64,000 bases of DNA from Myxococcaceae bacterium JPH2 (GTDB lineage: Bacteria > Myxococcota > Myxococcia > Myxococcales > Myxococcaceae): positions 1 to 64,000 of the forward strand of contig JAEMGR010000005.1 in assembly GCA_016458225.1 (NCBI GenBank), read 5' to 3'. Below the pieces are notes generated by a model. The model ran no database searches, was not told the origin of the DNA, and worked only from the letters and a program-made list of their open reading frames with translations. How positions within the stretch are numbered: the first letter of the stretch is position 1; every line of letters starts with the position of its first letter. A program made the translations under genes and the position numbers. Positions 28,655-39,721 of the stretch are shown here, in pieces.

Positions 28655-29527
28655 TCAGTCAGGAGTCTGACGCGAGGGCTTCGTCCACGGAGCACCCAGC
28701 AGCTCCCGGTAGGAGGGCGGCTGCCCACCCTGGAGGTCGTGCACGCCGTAGCGTCGCCCCAGCTCGGCGCCGATGAGCGTCTGGCCCGAGAGCGTCATTC
28801 GCGCCGGGTCCCGGAACAGCGCGTGGATGACGCGGCCCGAGTACATCGGCGACTCGGGACGAAGCTCGGGAGGGAACGCGTGCGGATTGTCCTCCACGAG
28901 CCGCGCATAGCGCTCCGTCGCGACGAGCCCCGGCCACAGCGACACCGCCACCACGTCATGCGGGCGCAGTTCGACGGCCATGTCCGCCGCCATCTTGTCC
29001 AACCCAGCCTTGCCCGCGCCGTAGGCCGGCCCATACAGGTAATTCACCGAGCCATACGCGGACACATTCACGATGAGCCCACCGCGTTGGCGAACCATGA
29101 AGGGCGCCGCGAGCGCGCTGGCCACGTAGTGAGAGCGCAGCCCCACGTCGAGCAGCGCCAAGACCTCGAGCGACTTCTCCCAGAAGGGCTCGGGCGAGAA
29201 GAGAGACTCAGGCAAGGCCGTGGCGTTGTTCACCAGGATGTCGAGCCGACCGGACTCCTCCCCCACCCGCGCGAACAGCGCGCGAACCTGGGCGTCGTCG
29301 GCGTGGTCGCAGCCCACGGCGATGCCCCGCCCTCCCGCGGCGGTGACCGCATCGGCGGTCTCTTGGAGGGTTCCGCGGAGCGAGGCGCCTCCCGTGTGGC
29401 GCAGGCGCCCCGTGACATAGACCGTAGCCCCCTCGGCTCCGAGCGCGAGGGCCACGCCCTTCCCGATTCCTCGACTGGCTCCCGTGACGACCGCGACGAG
29501 GGCTTCCGACGATGCGTGTGCGTTCAT
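28655..29527 (-). CDS. SDR oxidoreductase divergent from HxlR regulator
   Basis: A 290-residue classical short-chain dehydrogenase. The NAD(P) motif is TGASRGIG, and the structural motif is LVNNAT. The active site is VSAYGSVNYLYGPAYGAGKA, with Ser, Tyr and Lys in the right spacing. It resembles DHRS1-type SDRs because of the longer loop after the second strand. Substrate unknown. ATG 29527 gives MNAHASSEAL; a GTG at 29545 would add six residues. It shares a 58-base divergent promoter region with an HxlR-family regulator, which suggests it is that regulator's target and acts on a reactive or toxic small molecule. Confidence 0.87.
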   Translation of the reverse strand: MNAHASSEALVAVVTGASRGIGKGVALALGAEGATVYVTGRLRHTGGASLRGTLQETADAVTAAGGRGIAVGCDHADDAQVRALFARVGEESGRLDILVNNATALPESLFSPEPFWEKSLEVLALLDVGLRSHYVASALAAPFMVRQRGGLIVNVSAYGSVNYLYGPAYGAGKAGLDKMAADMAVELRPHDVVAVSLWPGLVATERYARLVEDNPHAFPPELRPESPMYSGRVIHALFRDPARMTLSGQTLIGAELGRRYGVHDLQGGQPPSYRELLGAPWTKPSRQTPD

Positions 29528-29540
29528 CCCCAGGGTGTCG

Positions 29541-29552
29541 CGCACGCGTGCG
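29541..29552. promoter_or_regulatory. 12-bp perfect palindrome, SDR/HxlR intergenic
   Basis: CGCACGCGTGCG lies between the SDR gene and the divergent HxlR gene, 13 bases upstream of the SDR ATG. It could bind the HxlR homodimer and block SDR transcription or translation. Confidence 0.35.
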
Positions 29553-29570
29553 GTGCCGGGGAAGCAGGCA

Positions 29571-29583
29571 CGTTAAAGTAACG
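29571..29583. promoter_or_regulatory. Inverted repeat just upstream of HxlR start
   Basis: CGTTA-AAG-TAACG is a perfect inverted repeat 2 bases before the HxlR ATG and is the only AT-rich stretch in the gap. It is a good candidate operator for autoregulation by the winged-helix dimer. No ribosome site is visible between it and the ATG, so the HxlR message may be leaderless. Confidence 0.4.
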
Positions 29584-29585
29584 GC

Positions 29586-29987
29586 ATGCCCGCGGTGTTC
29601 AAGAACCTCGCGCCGCCCGAGCAGGCGTGCCCGGTCAACCTGCTGATGTCGCTGCTGGGTGGCCCATGGACCATGTACATCCTCTGGACGCTGCTCGATG
29701 AAGGCCCTCAGCGCTTCGGCGCGCTGAAGCGCCGAGTCTCGGGCATCTCCGCGCGCGTGCTGACCGAGCGGCTGCGGAGGCTGGAGGCAGAGGGCTTCGT
29801 GCACCGCCTCGTGGAGGACGTCGTCCCTCCCGAGGTGACGTACGCCCCCACCGAGCGACTGCACCGACTGCGCGACGCCATCGCCCGCCTGCGCGAAGTC
29901 GCCACCGAGTGGCACGCGGACTCGGGCCGCCCCCGCCGTCACGCGCCCCGGCTCACACCACGGGAGACAGCCCCCCGTCCACGTTGA
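29586..29987 (+). CDS. HxlR family winged-helix transcriptional regulator
   Basis: A 133-residue regulator. It begins with the family's cysteine-containing segment (PEQACPVNLLMSLLGGPWTM), followed by the winged helix: ILWTLLDEGPQRFGALKRR, then GISARVLTERLRRLEAEGFV as recognition helix, and VPPEVTYAPTERL as the wing. HxlR/YodB-type proteins sense electrophiles such as formaldehyde, quinones or diamide, often through the N-terminal Cys. It is divergent from an SDR gene, its likely target, with two palindromes in the gap. The C-terminal ~25 residues are Arg/Pro-rich and overlap the next gene tail to tail by 35 bases. Confidence 0.93.
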   Translation: MPAVFKNLAPPEQACPVNLLMSLLGGPWTMYILWTLLDEGPQRFGALKRRVSGISARVLTERLRRLEAEGFVHRLVEDVVPPEVTYAPTERLHRLRDAIARLREVATEWHADSGRPRRHAPRLTPRETAPRPR

Positions 29988-30732
29988 GCGCCACACCGCT
30001 GATGTAGCTGGCCCGCGCGGACAGCAGGAAGGCCACCACGTCCGCGAACTCCTCCGAGCGCCCGAGCCGCCCCAACGGCACGCCCGCCTCGCGCGCCTTC
30101 TCCGTGCCGAACACCGCGAGGGGCTGACCCGCCTTCTGCGCGCGTCGCTCCCACTGCGCGCTGGCGATCATCCCCACCAGCACCGCGTTCACGCGAACGC
30201 CCTGCGCGCCCAGCTCCTTGGACAGCACCTTGGTCAACGACATGCCCGCCGCGCGAGTGACCGACGACGGCGCGCTGTGCTGGCCGGGCGCCTTCGCCTT
30301 GATGGACAGCACGTTGACGATGGCCCCGCCACCCGCGGCTTCCAGATGAGGAAGGACCGCGCGCGCGGCGCGGCTCGCACCGAACAGCTTGAGCTGGAGA
30401 TCCGCCTCCCACTCCGCGTCGCTCACCGCCACGAAGGGCTTCGCTTCGGCCGTCCCCGCGTTGTTCACCAGACCGTCCACGCGGCCCCAGCGCGCGTGCG
30501 CGGCGTCCACGAAGCGCGCGAGGTCCTCGGCGCGCGACACATCTGCGGGGACCGCCAGCACGTCTCCGCCCTCGGCGCGCAGCGCGGCGGCCGTGGCCTC
30601 CAGCCGCTCGACACCTCGGGCACAGAGCGCCACCTTCGCGCCCTCTTGGACGAGCCGGCGGGCCGTCGCCGCGCCCAGCCCGTCCGAGCCACCCGTCACC
30701 AACACGACTCGACCGCTCAGCTCCAGGTCCAT
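29953..30732 (-). CDS. SDR-fold protein with altered catalytic residues
   Basis: A 259-residue SDR-fold protein. The coenzyme motif TGGSDGLG and LVNNAG are intact. The active site normally reads S...Y-x-x-x-K; here the segment is VLSIKAKAPGQHSAPSSVTR, with Ser at the Tyr place and Arg at the Lys place. The same changes are known in a 3-ketoacyl-ACP-reductase-like SDR subgroup (as I recall, BKR_like_SDR_like). It may bind NAD(P)H and a ligand without normal redox catalysis, or use other residues. The start ATG has GGAGG 8 bases upstream. No operon partner is clear; adenosine deaminase follows upstream on the same strand 84 bases away. Confidence 0.88.
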   Translation of the reverse strand: MDLELSGRVVLVTGGSDGLGAATARRLVQEGAKVALCARGVERLEATAAALRAEGGDVLAVPADVSRAEDLARFVDAAHARWGRVDGLVNNAGTAEAKPFVAVSDAEWEADLQLKLFGASRAARAVLPHLEAAGGGAIVNVLSIKAKAPGQHSAPSSVTRAAGMSLTKVLSKELGAQGVRVNAVLVGMIASAQWERRAQKAGQPLAVFGTEKAREAGVPLGRLGRSEEFADVVAFLLSARASYISGVALNVDGGLSPVV

Positions 30733-30816
30733 CTCGTGTCCCTCCCGGCGGGGCCGGGGTGCGCGCTCCAGAACGAAGCGCCCCACCCGGCCCGACTGGG
30801 CGAACACGCTAGGGCA

Positions 30817-31977
30817 TCACGCCGGCTGCTTCACGGACTTCGGGCGCTTCTCGAAGGCGGCCAACGTCGCGGCAATCTCCTGGTTCACCATCCGGAGCAT
30901 GTCCTGCTTCTCTCGGAACGGGAGGAACGCGCTCTTGAAGCCGGAGACGATGATGGTGGCCAGGTCCTCCAGCGACAGGCCCAGCGACTTGTGCGCGACC
31001 CACAGCTCCTTCGTCACCGTGGTGTCGGTGATGAGGCGGTTGTCCGTGTTGATGGTCACCCGCAGGCCGTAGTCGAAATAGAACTTCAGCGGGTGCGCAT
31101 CCAGGCTCGGCACGGTGCCGGTCTGCACGTTGGAGGTGGGGCACACCTCCATGGGGATGCGGTGGTCGTTCACGTAGTTGAGCAGGTCCCCGTCCTCACG
31201 CAGCCGCGTGCCATGGCCAATGCGGTGCGCGCCCAGCGAGTGGATGGCCTGGGAGATGGACTCGGGCCCGTAGGCCTCGCCAGCGTGCGCCGTGCAATTG
31301 ACGTTGTTCTTGAGGATGAGGCGGAAGGCGTCCAGGTGGTCCTTCGCGGGGAAGCTCGCCTCGGCGCCCGCGAGGTCGAAGCCGATGACGCCGCGGTTCT
31401 TGTACGCCACCGCCAGCTCCGCCAGCCGCATGGACGTCTGCGGATTGATGTGGCGGATGCCGCAGACGATGACGCCGCACTTGATGCCCGTCTCCTTCTT
31501 CGCCTGGCGCAGACCCTCCAGCACGGAGTCGATGACGGTGGTCATCTTCAGGCCCTTCTGCAGGTGCAGCGCGGGCGAGTAGCGGACCTCCAGCCAACGG
31601 ACGTTCTCGGCCGCCGCGTCCACCGCCAGCTCATAGGCCGCGCGGTACAGCGCATCGGCGGTCTGGAGCACCGACAGCGTCACGTCGAACGCGACAAGGT
31701 ACTCCTCCAGGCTCTTGCACACCTGGCCCATGTGGATGGCGCGCGCGAGGCTGTCCTCGGTGTCCGCGGGCAGCCGGACCTTCTGCTGCTCGGCCAGCTC
31801 CAGGATGGTCTTCAGGCGCATGGACCCGTCGAGGTGACAGTGCAGGTCCGTCTTGGGCAGCGCGTGCAGCAGCTCCTCGGTCACCGCCAGCGTGGGGGGC
31901 GGGGTGATGTCGGTCCGCCGGGCCGAGGAGGGGATGCCGGTGGCGTTGGGGATGTCGTCGTCGCGAATGGTGGGCAT
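30817..31977 (-). CDS. add: Adenosine deaminase
   Basis: A 386-residue amidohydrolase that turns adenosine (or deoxyadenosine) into inosine. Zinc ligands and catalytic residues: DLHCHLDGS at the start of the barrel, TAHAGE with His and the catalytic Glu, HRIGHGTRL with His, and NTDNR with the last Asp. The CPTSN motif is also present. The first ~45 residues are polar and precede the barrel. ATG 31977 has GGAAGG upstream. It is divergent from a beta-propeller lipoprotein gene with only 35 bases between the starts, so the promoters overlap. Confidence 0.95.
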   Translation of the reverse strand: MPTIRDDDIPNATGIPSSARRTDITPPPTLAVTEELLHALPKTDLHCHLDGSMRLKTILELAEQQKVRLPADTEDSLARAIHMGQVCKSLEEYLVAFDVTLSVLQTADALYRAAYELAVDAAAENVRWLEVRYSPALHLQKGLKMTTVIDSVLEGLRQAKKETGIKCGVIVCGIRHINPQTSMRLAELAVAYKNRGVIGFDLAGAEASFPAKDHLDAFRLILKNNVNCTAHAGEAYGPESISQAIHSLGAHRIGHGTRLREDGDLLNYVNDHRIPMEVCPTSNVQTGTVPSLDAHPLKFYFDYGLRVTINTDNRLITDTTVTKELWVAHKSLGLSLEDLATIIVSGFKSAFLPFREKQDMLRMVNQEIAATLAAFEKRPKSVKQPA

Positions 31978-32012
31978 GGTCGAAGTTCCTTCCTTGCGCC
32001 ATCCTCCAAACC

Positions 32013-33098
32013 ATGTCGCCCCGCGTCTGTCCATGCACACCCCGGCACTTCGCGCTGGCCCTGACGCTGGCCGTCATGGCCTGCCACGAGCCCGCGGAGC
32101 CGGTCTTTCGGGCCTCCACCGATGCCTCCGCCCGCGCCGGGCTCCTTTCCCTGGAGGACGGCGTCCTCGCCGCCAACGAGGCCGGCGCCGTGATCCGCCT
32201 GGACCGGGCGGGCGCCGTGCGCTGGCGGGTGGCCCTGGGGCGGGAGGTGGCGGCCCGTCCGGTCCTCGCCGGAGACAATGTCATCGTGGGAACGGTCGGT
32301 GGAGACGTGGTGAAGCTGGCCCTCTCGGACGGCGCGGAGCGCTGGCGACTCACTGGGGAGCCCCCCGTCCTCACGGCCCCGGTGACGGACGAGGCAGGAA
32401 GCACCGTGTATCTGGTCGCCCCGGACGGCGCCGTACGGGCACTCTCCGTGGAGACAGGGCAGGTCCGCTGGCGGCTTCCAGCCCCCAAGGCCGAGGAGGC
32501 CAGACTGGCCCCCGCGCGTGGACCTCCCGCGCCGGTGATGGCCGAGGGACTGCTCCTCCTCGCGCTCGGCGACGCGGGCCTCGTGGCCGTGTCTGCCCAA
32601 GACGGCGCGGTCCGATGGAAGCAGCCCCTCACCGGGGTCCTGGGGTTGGAGGTGGAGCGCGGCGGGCTCTTCGCGGGCACCCGCTCCGGGCGGGTGGTGG
32701 CGCTGTCGCTCCGAGACGGAAGCACGCGCTGGAATCAGCAAGTGGCGGAGACGCTCACCGGCCCACCGACGCGACTCCTGGGCACGGTCTGGGTGGGCGC
32801 GGGCCCGGCGCAGCTCGTGGGACTCGCACCCGCGGACGGTCACGAGGTGGCGAGGGTGACGCTGCCCGCGCCCCTCGTCACGCAGGTGGGCACGGCGTTC
32901 GGGACGCTGCTGCTGGTGCCCACGAACGAACGCGAAGGACGGCTCGTCGTGCTCAAGGCCCCCGCGTGGGACGTGGCGCTCAGCCTTCGCACGGACACGT
33001 CGCTGCGAACGCGCCCCGTGGTGCAAGGCGCGCAAGTGTTCCAACTCGGACAGGATGGGCGCGTGCTGTCCTGGAAGCTGCGCGTGCCCGAGCCGTGA
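32013..33098 (+). CDS. PQQ-like beta-propeller lipoprotein (BamB-like)
   Basis: A 361-residue protein with a signal peptide ending in a lipobox-like VMAC (Cys24). The rest is a series of PQQ-type repeats, each with the pattern G-x-V-x-A-L-x-x-x-D-G-x-x-x-W. Clear examples end DGAERWRLT, ETGQVRWRLP, QDGAVRWKQP and RDGSTRWNQQ. These would form a seven- or eight-bladed propeller. BamB, the closest well-known family, is part of the outer-membrane protein assembly machine, but propellers of this type also serve as periplasmic scaffolds. No bam genes are next to it. It could be in one transcript with the FAD enzyme 55 bases downstream. Confidence 0.85.
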   Translation: MSPRVCPCTPRHFALALTLAVMACHEPAEPVFRASTDASARAGLLSLEDGVLAANEAGAVIRLDRAGAVRWRVALGREVAARPVLAGDNVIVGTVGGDVVKLALSDGAERWRLTGEPPVLTAPVTDEAGSTVYLVAPDGAVRALSVETGQVRWRLPAPKAEEARLAPARGPPAPVMAEGLLLLALGDAGLVAVSAQDGAVRWKQPLTGVLGLEVERGGLFAGTRSGRVVALSLRDGSTRWNQQVAETLTGPPTRLLGTVWVGAGPAQLVGLAPADGHEVARVTLPAPLVTQVGTAFGTLLLVPTNEREGRLVVLKAPAWDVALSLRTDTSLRTRPVVQGAQVFQLGQDGRVLSWKLRVPEP

Positions 33099-33153
33099 CC
33101 CCACCTCACCCCCGTGGGATGGTGCCGAGCACACGCACGCAGGGGGCGCGAAC

Positions 33154-34386
33154 ATGACCACCGAGACGCAAGAGACCCGGTGCTGCATCGTGGGTGGAGG
33201 CCCCGCCGGGATGATGCTGGGCCTGCTGCTCGCGCGCGCGGGCGTTGACGTGGTGGTGCTGGAGAAGCACGCGGACTTCCTCCGCGACTTCCGGGGCGAC
33301 ACCATCCATCCCTCCACGCTGGAGTTGATGCACGAACTGGGTTGGCTCGAGGAGTTCCTCGCCCTGCCCCATCAACAGGCCACCAGCCTGCGCTTCCAGA
33401 GCGGTTCGCACGACATCGTGGTCGGCGACTTCACGCACCTGCCCACGCACGCGCGCTTCATCGCCTTCATGCCGCAGTGGGACTTCTTGAACTTCCTCGC
33501 GCGCAAGGCCGCGGCGTACCCGGGCTTTCACCTGCGCCTGCGCGCGGAGGCCACCGAACTCGTGCGACAGGGTGACGCCGTCGTCGGCGTGCGCGCCACC
33601 ACGCCATCAGGCCCACTGGAGGTTCGCGCGGACCTCGTCGTCGCGGCGGATGGCCGAGGCTCGAAAGTGCGCGAGCAGGCCGGCATGTCCGTGGAGGAAC
33701 TGGGCGCCCCGATGGACGTCCTGTGGTTCCGCGTCTCGCGCCGACCGAGCGACCCCGTCGACCCCTCGGGTCGCTTCGAGGGCGGGCAGTTCTTCATCCT
33801 GATCAATCGCACGGACCAGTGGCAGTGCGGCCGGGTCATCGCGAAGGGCTCGGCCGAGCAGCTCCGCGCGCGCGGCCTGGAGCCATTCCGTGCAGAACTC
33901 GCGCGGCTCGCCCCCTTCCTCGCGGACCGCGTGGGCGAGATTCGGACCTGGGACGACGTGAAGCTGCTCACGGTCCAGGTGAACCGGCTGTCCACGTGGT
34001 ACCAGCCAGGGCTGCTGTGCATCGGGGATGCGGCCCATGCCATGTCTCCCGTGGGCGGAGTGGGCGTCAACCTCGCGGTGCAAGACGCGGTCGCCACCGC
34101 GAACCTGCTCGCGACGCCACTGCGCGAACGCACCGTGCGCGTGGAGCATCTGCGTCAGGTCCAGCTCCGCCGAGAACTCCCCGCGCGGCTCACACAGCGC
34201 GCCCAGGTCCTCATTCAAGACCGAGTCATCGGCCCGGTATTGAAAGGCGAGGCCACGGGCAAACTGCCCTGGCCTCTGTGGCTGCTGAGCCATATTCCCC
34301 TGCTGCGGCGCGTGCCCGCCCGGCTCGTCGGCATGGGCGTCCGCCCCGAGCACATCCACACGCCTGCCTTGGAGCAGCATCGATGA
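33154..34386 (+). CDS. FAD-dependent aromatic-type monooxygenase
   Basis: A 410-residue flavoprotein of the group A monooxygenase family (PHBH/UbiH-like). The FAD motifs are CCIVGGGPAGMMLG at the N-terminus, VVAADGRGSKVRE near residue 160, and CIGDAAHAMSPVGGVGVNLA near residue 290. Such enzymes use NAD(P)H and O2 to hydroxylate or epoxidise aromatic or polyketide compounds, or to reduce double bonds. ATG 33154 has AGGGGG upstream. It overlaps the double-GNAT gene by 4 bases, and a P450 follows, so this three-gene set may modify a natural product. Confidence 0.9.
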   Translation: MTTETQETRCCIVGGGPAGMMLGLLLARAGVDVVVLEKHADFLRDFRGDTIHPSTLELMHELGWLEEFLALPHQQATSLRFQSGSHDIVVGDFTHLPTHARFIAFMPQWDFLNFLARKAAAYPGFHLRLRAEATELVRQGDAVVGVRATTPSGPLEVRADLVVAADGRGSKVREQAGMSVEELGAPMDVLWFRVSRRPSDPVDPSGRFEGGQFFILINRTDQWQCGRVIAKGSAEQLRARGLEPFRAELARLAPFLADRVGEIRTWDDVKLLTVQVNRLSTWYQPGLLCIGDAAHAMSPVGGVGVNLAVQDAVATANLLATPLRERTVRVEHLRQVQLRRELPARLTQRAQVLIQDRVIGPVLKGEATGKLPWPLWLLSHIPLLRRVPARLVGMGVRPEHIHTPALEQHR

Positions 34387-35222
34387 CGCTGACAACCCAC
34401 GACGCGGGCTCACTGGCCCTGGCCCCTCTCGCGGCGCTGTTCGAAGCATCCTTCGAGGGCTACCTCATCCCCATCCGCGTCACTCCGGCGCAGCTCGCGA
34501 CGCGGGTGCGCAGCGAGCAGATCGACCTGGCGCGGAGCCTCATCGTGACGCGGGATGGAACACCGCAAGGACTCTGCCTCCTGGCCCGCAGGGGAGACAC
34601 CGCACGCGTGGCCGCCATGGGGCTCGTGCGCGAGGCGCGTGGCACGGGGATGGGACGCGCGCTGATGGACGCGGCCATCACCGCCGCCCGGGCGTGGGGC
34701 GCCGAGCGACTGCGGCTGGAGGTCTTCGAGCGCAACGAGGCCGCACGCCGGCTGTACGAACGCGCGGGCTTCCAGGTCATGCGTCGCCTCGCGGGCTGGG
34801 AGCGCCCCCCTCGGCCTGCTGAGTCCACGATGCCGCTGACAGCGATGCACGCGGGGCAGCTCGCACGCGCGATGTGCGCGGAGCCGGAGCGAAAGTGGCC
34901 CTGGCAGATCACCCCCGAAAGTCTCATCTCCGCGAGCGAGACGCTGGTGTCCTACGCACTCGGCACGCCCGCCCAGGCCTGGGCCATGGTGGACGCGAGC
35001 GCACCGGAGACGGTGTCGCTGCGCATGCTCTTCGTGAGCCCCGAAGCCCGTCGCCGCGGGTTGGGTCGGCGCCTGGTGGATGCACTCCAAGCACGCCACC
35101 CAGGGCGGCGGCTCTTCGTTCCGCCGTTGGTCCCCGAGGACTTCGCCCTCTCGGTCCTCCCGCGCCTCGGCTTCACGCGCACGGGGTTGGACCAACTGGA
35201 GATGGAGCGACGGCTCACATAA
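34383..35222 (+). CDS. Tandem two-domain GNAT acetyltransferase
   Basis: A 279-residue protein with two GNAT domains. Domain 1 (about 1-145) has the acetyl-CoA loop REARGTGMGRALMDAA and the end FERNEAARRLYERAGF. Domain 2 (about 150-279) has PEARRRGLGRRLVDALQ, but its second half is shorter and ends PRLGFTRTGLDQLEMER. The two are only weakly alike, so this looks like an old duplication with one domain possibly structural. The ATG overlaps the FAD-enzyme stop (ATGA), which couples the two. Substrate unknown. Confidence 0.87.
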   Translation: MTLTTHDAGSLALAPLAALFEASFEGYLIPIRVTPAQLATRVRSEQIDLARSLIVTRDGTPQGLCLLARRGDTARVAAMGLVREARGTGMGRALMDAAITAARAWGAERLRLEVFERNEAARRLYERAGFQVMRRLAGWERPPRPAESTMPLTAMHAGQLARAMCAEPERKWPWQITPESLISASETLVSYALGTPAQAWAMVDASAPETVSLRMLFVSPEARRRGLGRRLVDALQARHPGRRLFVPPLVPEDFALSVLPRLGFTRTGLDQLEMERRLT

Positions 35223-35293
35223 GCAATCGTGCGCGGGCGCACCGGGTGGCCCTGGCTCCCGGGCAACCCCGAGGCGGAGGATGGGTCTCCATC

Positions 35294-36683
35294 ATGTCCA
35301 CCGCCTCCGCCCACGCTCCCGTCGCGTCCGTTGCTCCTCCTCCGCCCGGGCCCCGCACGGAGCCCCTGCTCGGCAACATGCGCGCGCTGCGGCGAGCACC
35401 GCTGGACTACTTCCTCGCTCAGGTGCGCGAGCATGGCGACGTGGTGCGCTTCTGGCTGGGCCCCAAGCCCGTCACGCTGGTGGCCCATCCAGACGGCGTG
35501 CGCCACGTCCTCCAGGACCACGTGCGCAACTACAACAAGCAGACCCGCGGCTTCGCCGTGGTGCGCGAGTTGCTCGGCCAGGGCTTGCTGACCAGCGAGG
35601 GGGACTTCTGGCTGCGGCAGCGTCGGCTCGCGCAGCCCGCGTTCCATCGACAGCGGCTGGCCAGCTTCGCGCGAACCATGGTGGAGGCCGCGGAGGAGCT
35701 GGCCACGCGGCTCGACGCGCGGTGCGCGCAAGGGGCCCCCTTCGACGTGGCGGAGGAGTTCAACCACCTGACCTTGAGCGTCACCAGCCGCACGCTCTTC
35801 GGGGCGGACATCGGCGCCTCGGTCTCGCGAGACATCGGCGAGGCCCTCGCGCGGGTGCAAGATTTCGCCAACGCGAGGCTCACGCAGCTGCTGCCCCTTC
35901 CCCGCGCCCTGCCGCTGCCCTCGCACCTGCGCATGCGGCGGGACCTCGACATGCTCGATCGCGTCGTGCGCGAACTCATCGAGCGCCGTCGCGCGGACAC
36001 GGGGGCGCACCACGACCTGCTCGCCATGCTCATGGAAGCGCGCGACGAGGACACCGGCGAGCGCATGAGCGACACGCAGCTGCGCGACGAGGTGATGACC
36101 CTGATGGTCGCGGGCCATGAGACGACCGCCAGCGCGCTGTCCTGGACGCTGGTGCTGCTGTCTCGGCACCCCGACGTCCGCCGCCGACTGGAGGCCGAGC
36201 TGGCCCAGATGCTCCAGGGACGCAGCCCCACGGTCGAGGATCTCCCCAAGCTCGCGCTCACCCGCCGCGTCATCGACGAGTCGATGCGCCTGTATCCTCC
36301 TGCGTGGATCAGCTCGCGCGCAGCCATCCAGGACGACGTGATTGGCGGCTACCACATCCCTGCGGGCAGCTTCGTGCTCGTCAGCCCGTGGGTGACGCAC
36401 CGGCATCCCCGCCTCTGGGAGAACCCGGAGGGCTTCGACCCGGACCGCTTCCTGCCCGAGCAGGAGCGCGAGCGGCCTCGGTTCACCTACTTCCCGTTCG
36501 GAGGTGGGCCGCGCCAGTGCATCGGCAACCAGTTCTCGCTGATGGAGATGGTGCTCGTGCTGGCCACGCTGGTGCCGAGGCTGAAGCTGGACCTCGCCCC
36601 GGGCCACCCGTTCGCGCCCGCGCCGGCCATCACCCTGCGCCCGAGGCCGGGCGTGTGGGTGACGGCCTCGCGCCCGCGCGCCG

Positions 36684-36712
<29 letters not shown>
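35294..36712 (+). CDS. Cytochrome P450 (canonical)
   Basis: A 472-residue P450 with all standard motifs: I-helix AGHETTASAL, ExxR in DESMRLYPP, and haem loop FPFGGGPRQCIG. It starts with a Pro-rich stretch (VAPPPPGPRTEPLLGN) typical of the soluble CYP102-like fatty-acid hydroxylase class, which also has RLYPPAW in the K-helix region. It would use a separate ferredoxin or flavodoxin reductase, since no reductase domain is fused. ATG 35294 follows the double-GNAT gene by 71 bases. It probably hydroxylates an acyl chain or a natural product. It overlaps the helicase gene tail to tail by 29 bases. Confidence 0.93.
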
Positions 36713-39017
<2,305 letters not shown>

Positions 39018-39127
39018 GGGGAGCCCTTGCTTCTAACGTCTTTCCCTGTCGGGTGGGCGGCCTTCCAGCACGGCCCCCCACCTGCCGGGCCGCCAGGTGT
39101 CCGGAACGGCTATAACGAAACAGGCCC

Positions 39128-39598
39128 ATGTCCGACGCCCCGTCCCGCCCCTCCCAGGCACAGCTCGACCGCTACGCCGAGCTCTTCAACCAGAGCGCCA
39201 CCCTGAATCACTTCGGCGCCACCCTCTCCTTCCCCGAAGGCGCCAAGGTCGTGGTGACGCTCCCCCGCATTCGCCCCGAGCACCGCGGCGGACTGGGCGG
39301 CAACGCCGTCAACGGCGGCATCCTCGCGGCCCTCTTCGACCTCGCCATCGGCTGCACCCCCGCCTTGCGAGACCCCACCCGGCGCTGCGCCACCATGCAG
39401 CTCTCCATGAGCTTCGAGCGCCCCGTCCACGGCGACACCCTCCGCGTGGAGGCGACGGTCGATCACGGCAGTCTCTCGACCCTCTTCGCCACGGCCCGCG
39501 TCCTCGACAGCGAGAACCGCGAGTGCGCCCGCTGCCAGGGCATCGTCCGGGTCTCCTCCGCCCCTTGGGCCTCCGGCGAGAGCCCCGCCATCAACTGA
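39128..39598 (+). CDS. PaaI-type hotdog thioesterase
   Basis: A 156-residue hotdog-fold protein of the PaaI/YigI group, which hydrolyses acyl-CoA or aryl-CoA thioesters. The central helix region GGLGGNAVNGGILAALFDLA matches the family's HGG...A-x-x-D pattern, although the usual His is replaced by Asn (AVNGG). The strand segment QLSMSFERPVHGDTLRVEA and the C-terminal AR-V-LDSENRECA fit the hotdog fold. The substrate is unknown. It stands alone between the helicase and a sigma-factor operon. Confidence 0.88.
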   Translation: MSDAPSRPSQAQLDRYAELFNQSATLNHFGATLSFPEGAKVVVTLPRIRPEHRGGLGGNAVNGGILAALFDLAIGCTPALRDPTRRCATMQLSMSFERPVHGDTLRVEATVDHGSLSTLFATARVLDSENRECARCQGIVRVSSAPWASGESPAIN

Positions 39599-39721
39599 CA
39601 TCCACCCACTCCAAACGACATCTCGCACGCCTTCGCCGATATGGCTCCCCACGACGCACGTTCAGAGGGCACCGGAGCGCAGGCAGGCTCCGGAGACCCA
39701 TCTGACCGACGGGAAGACGGC

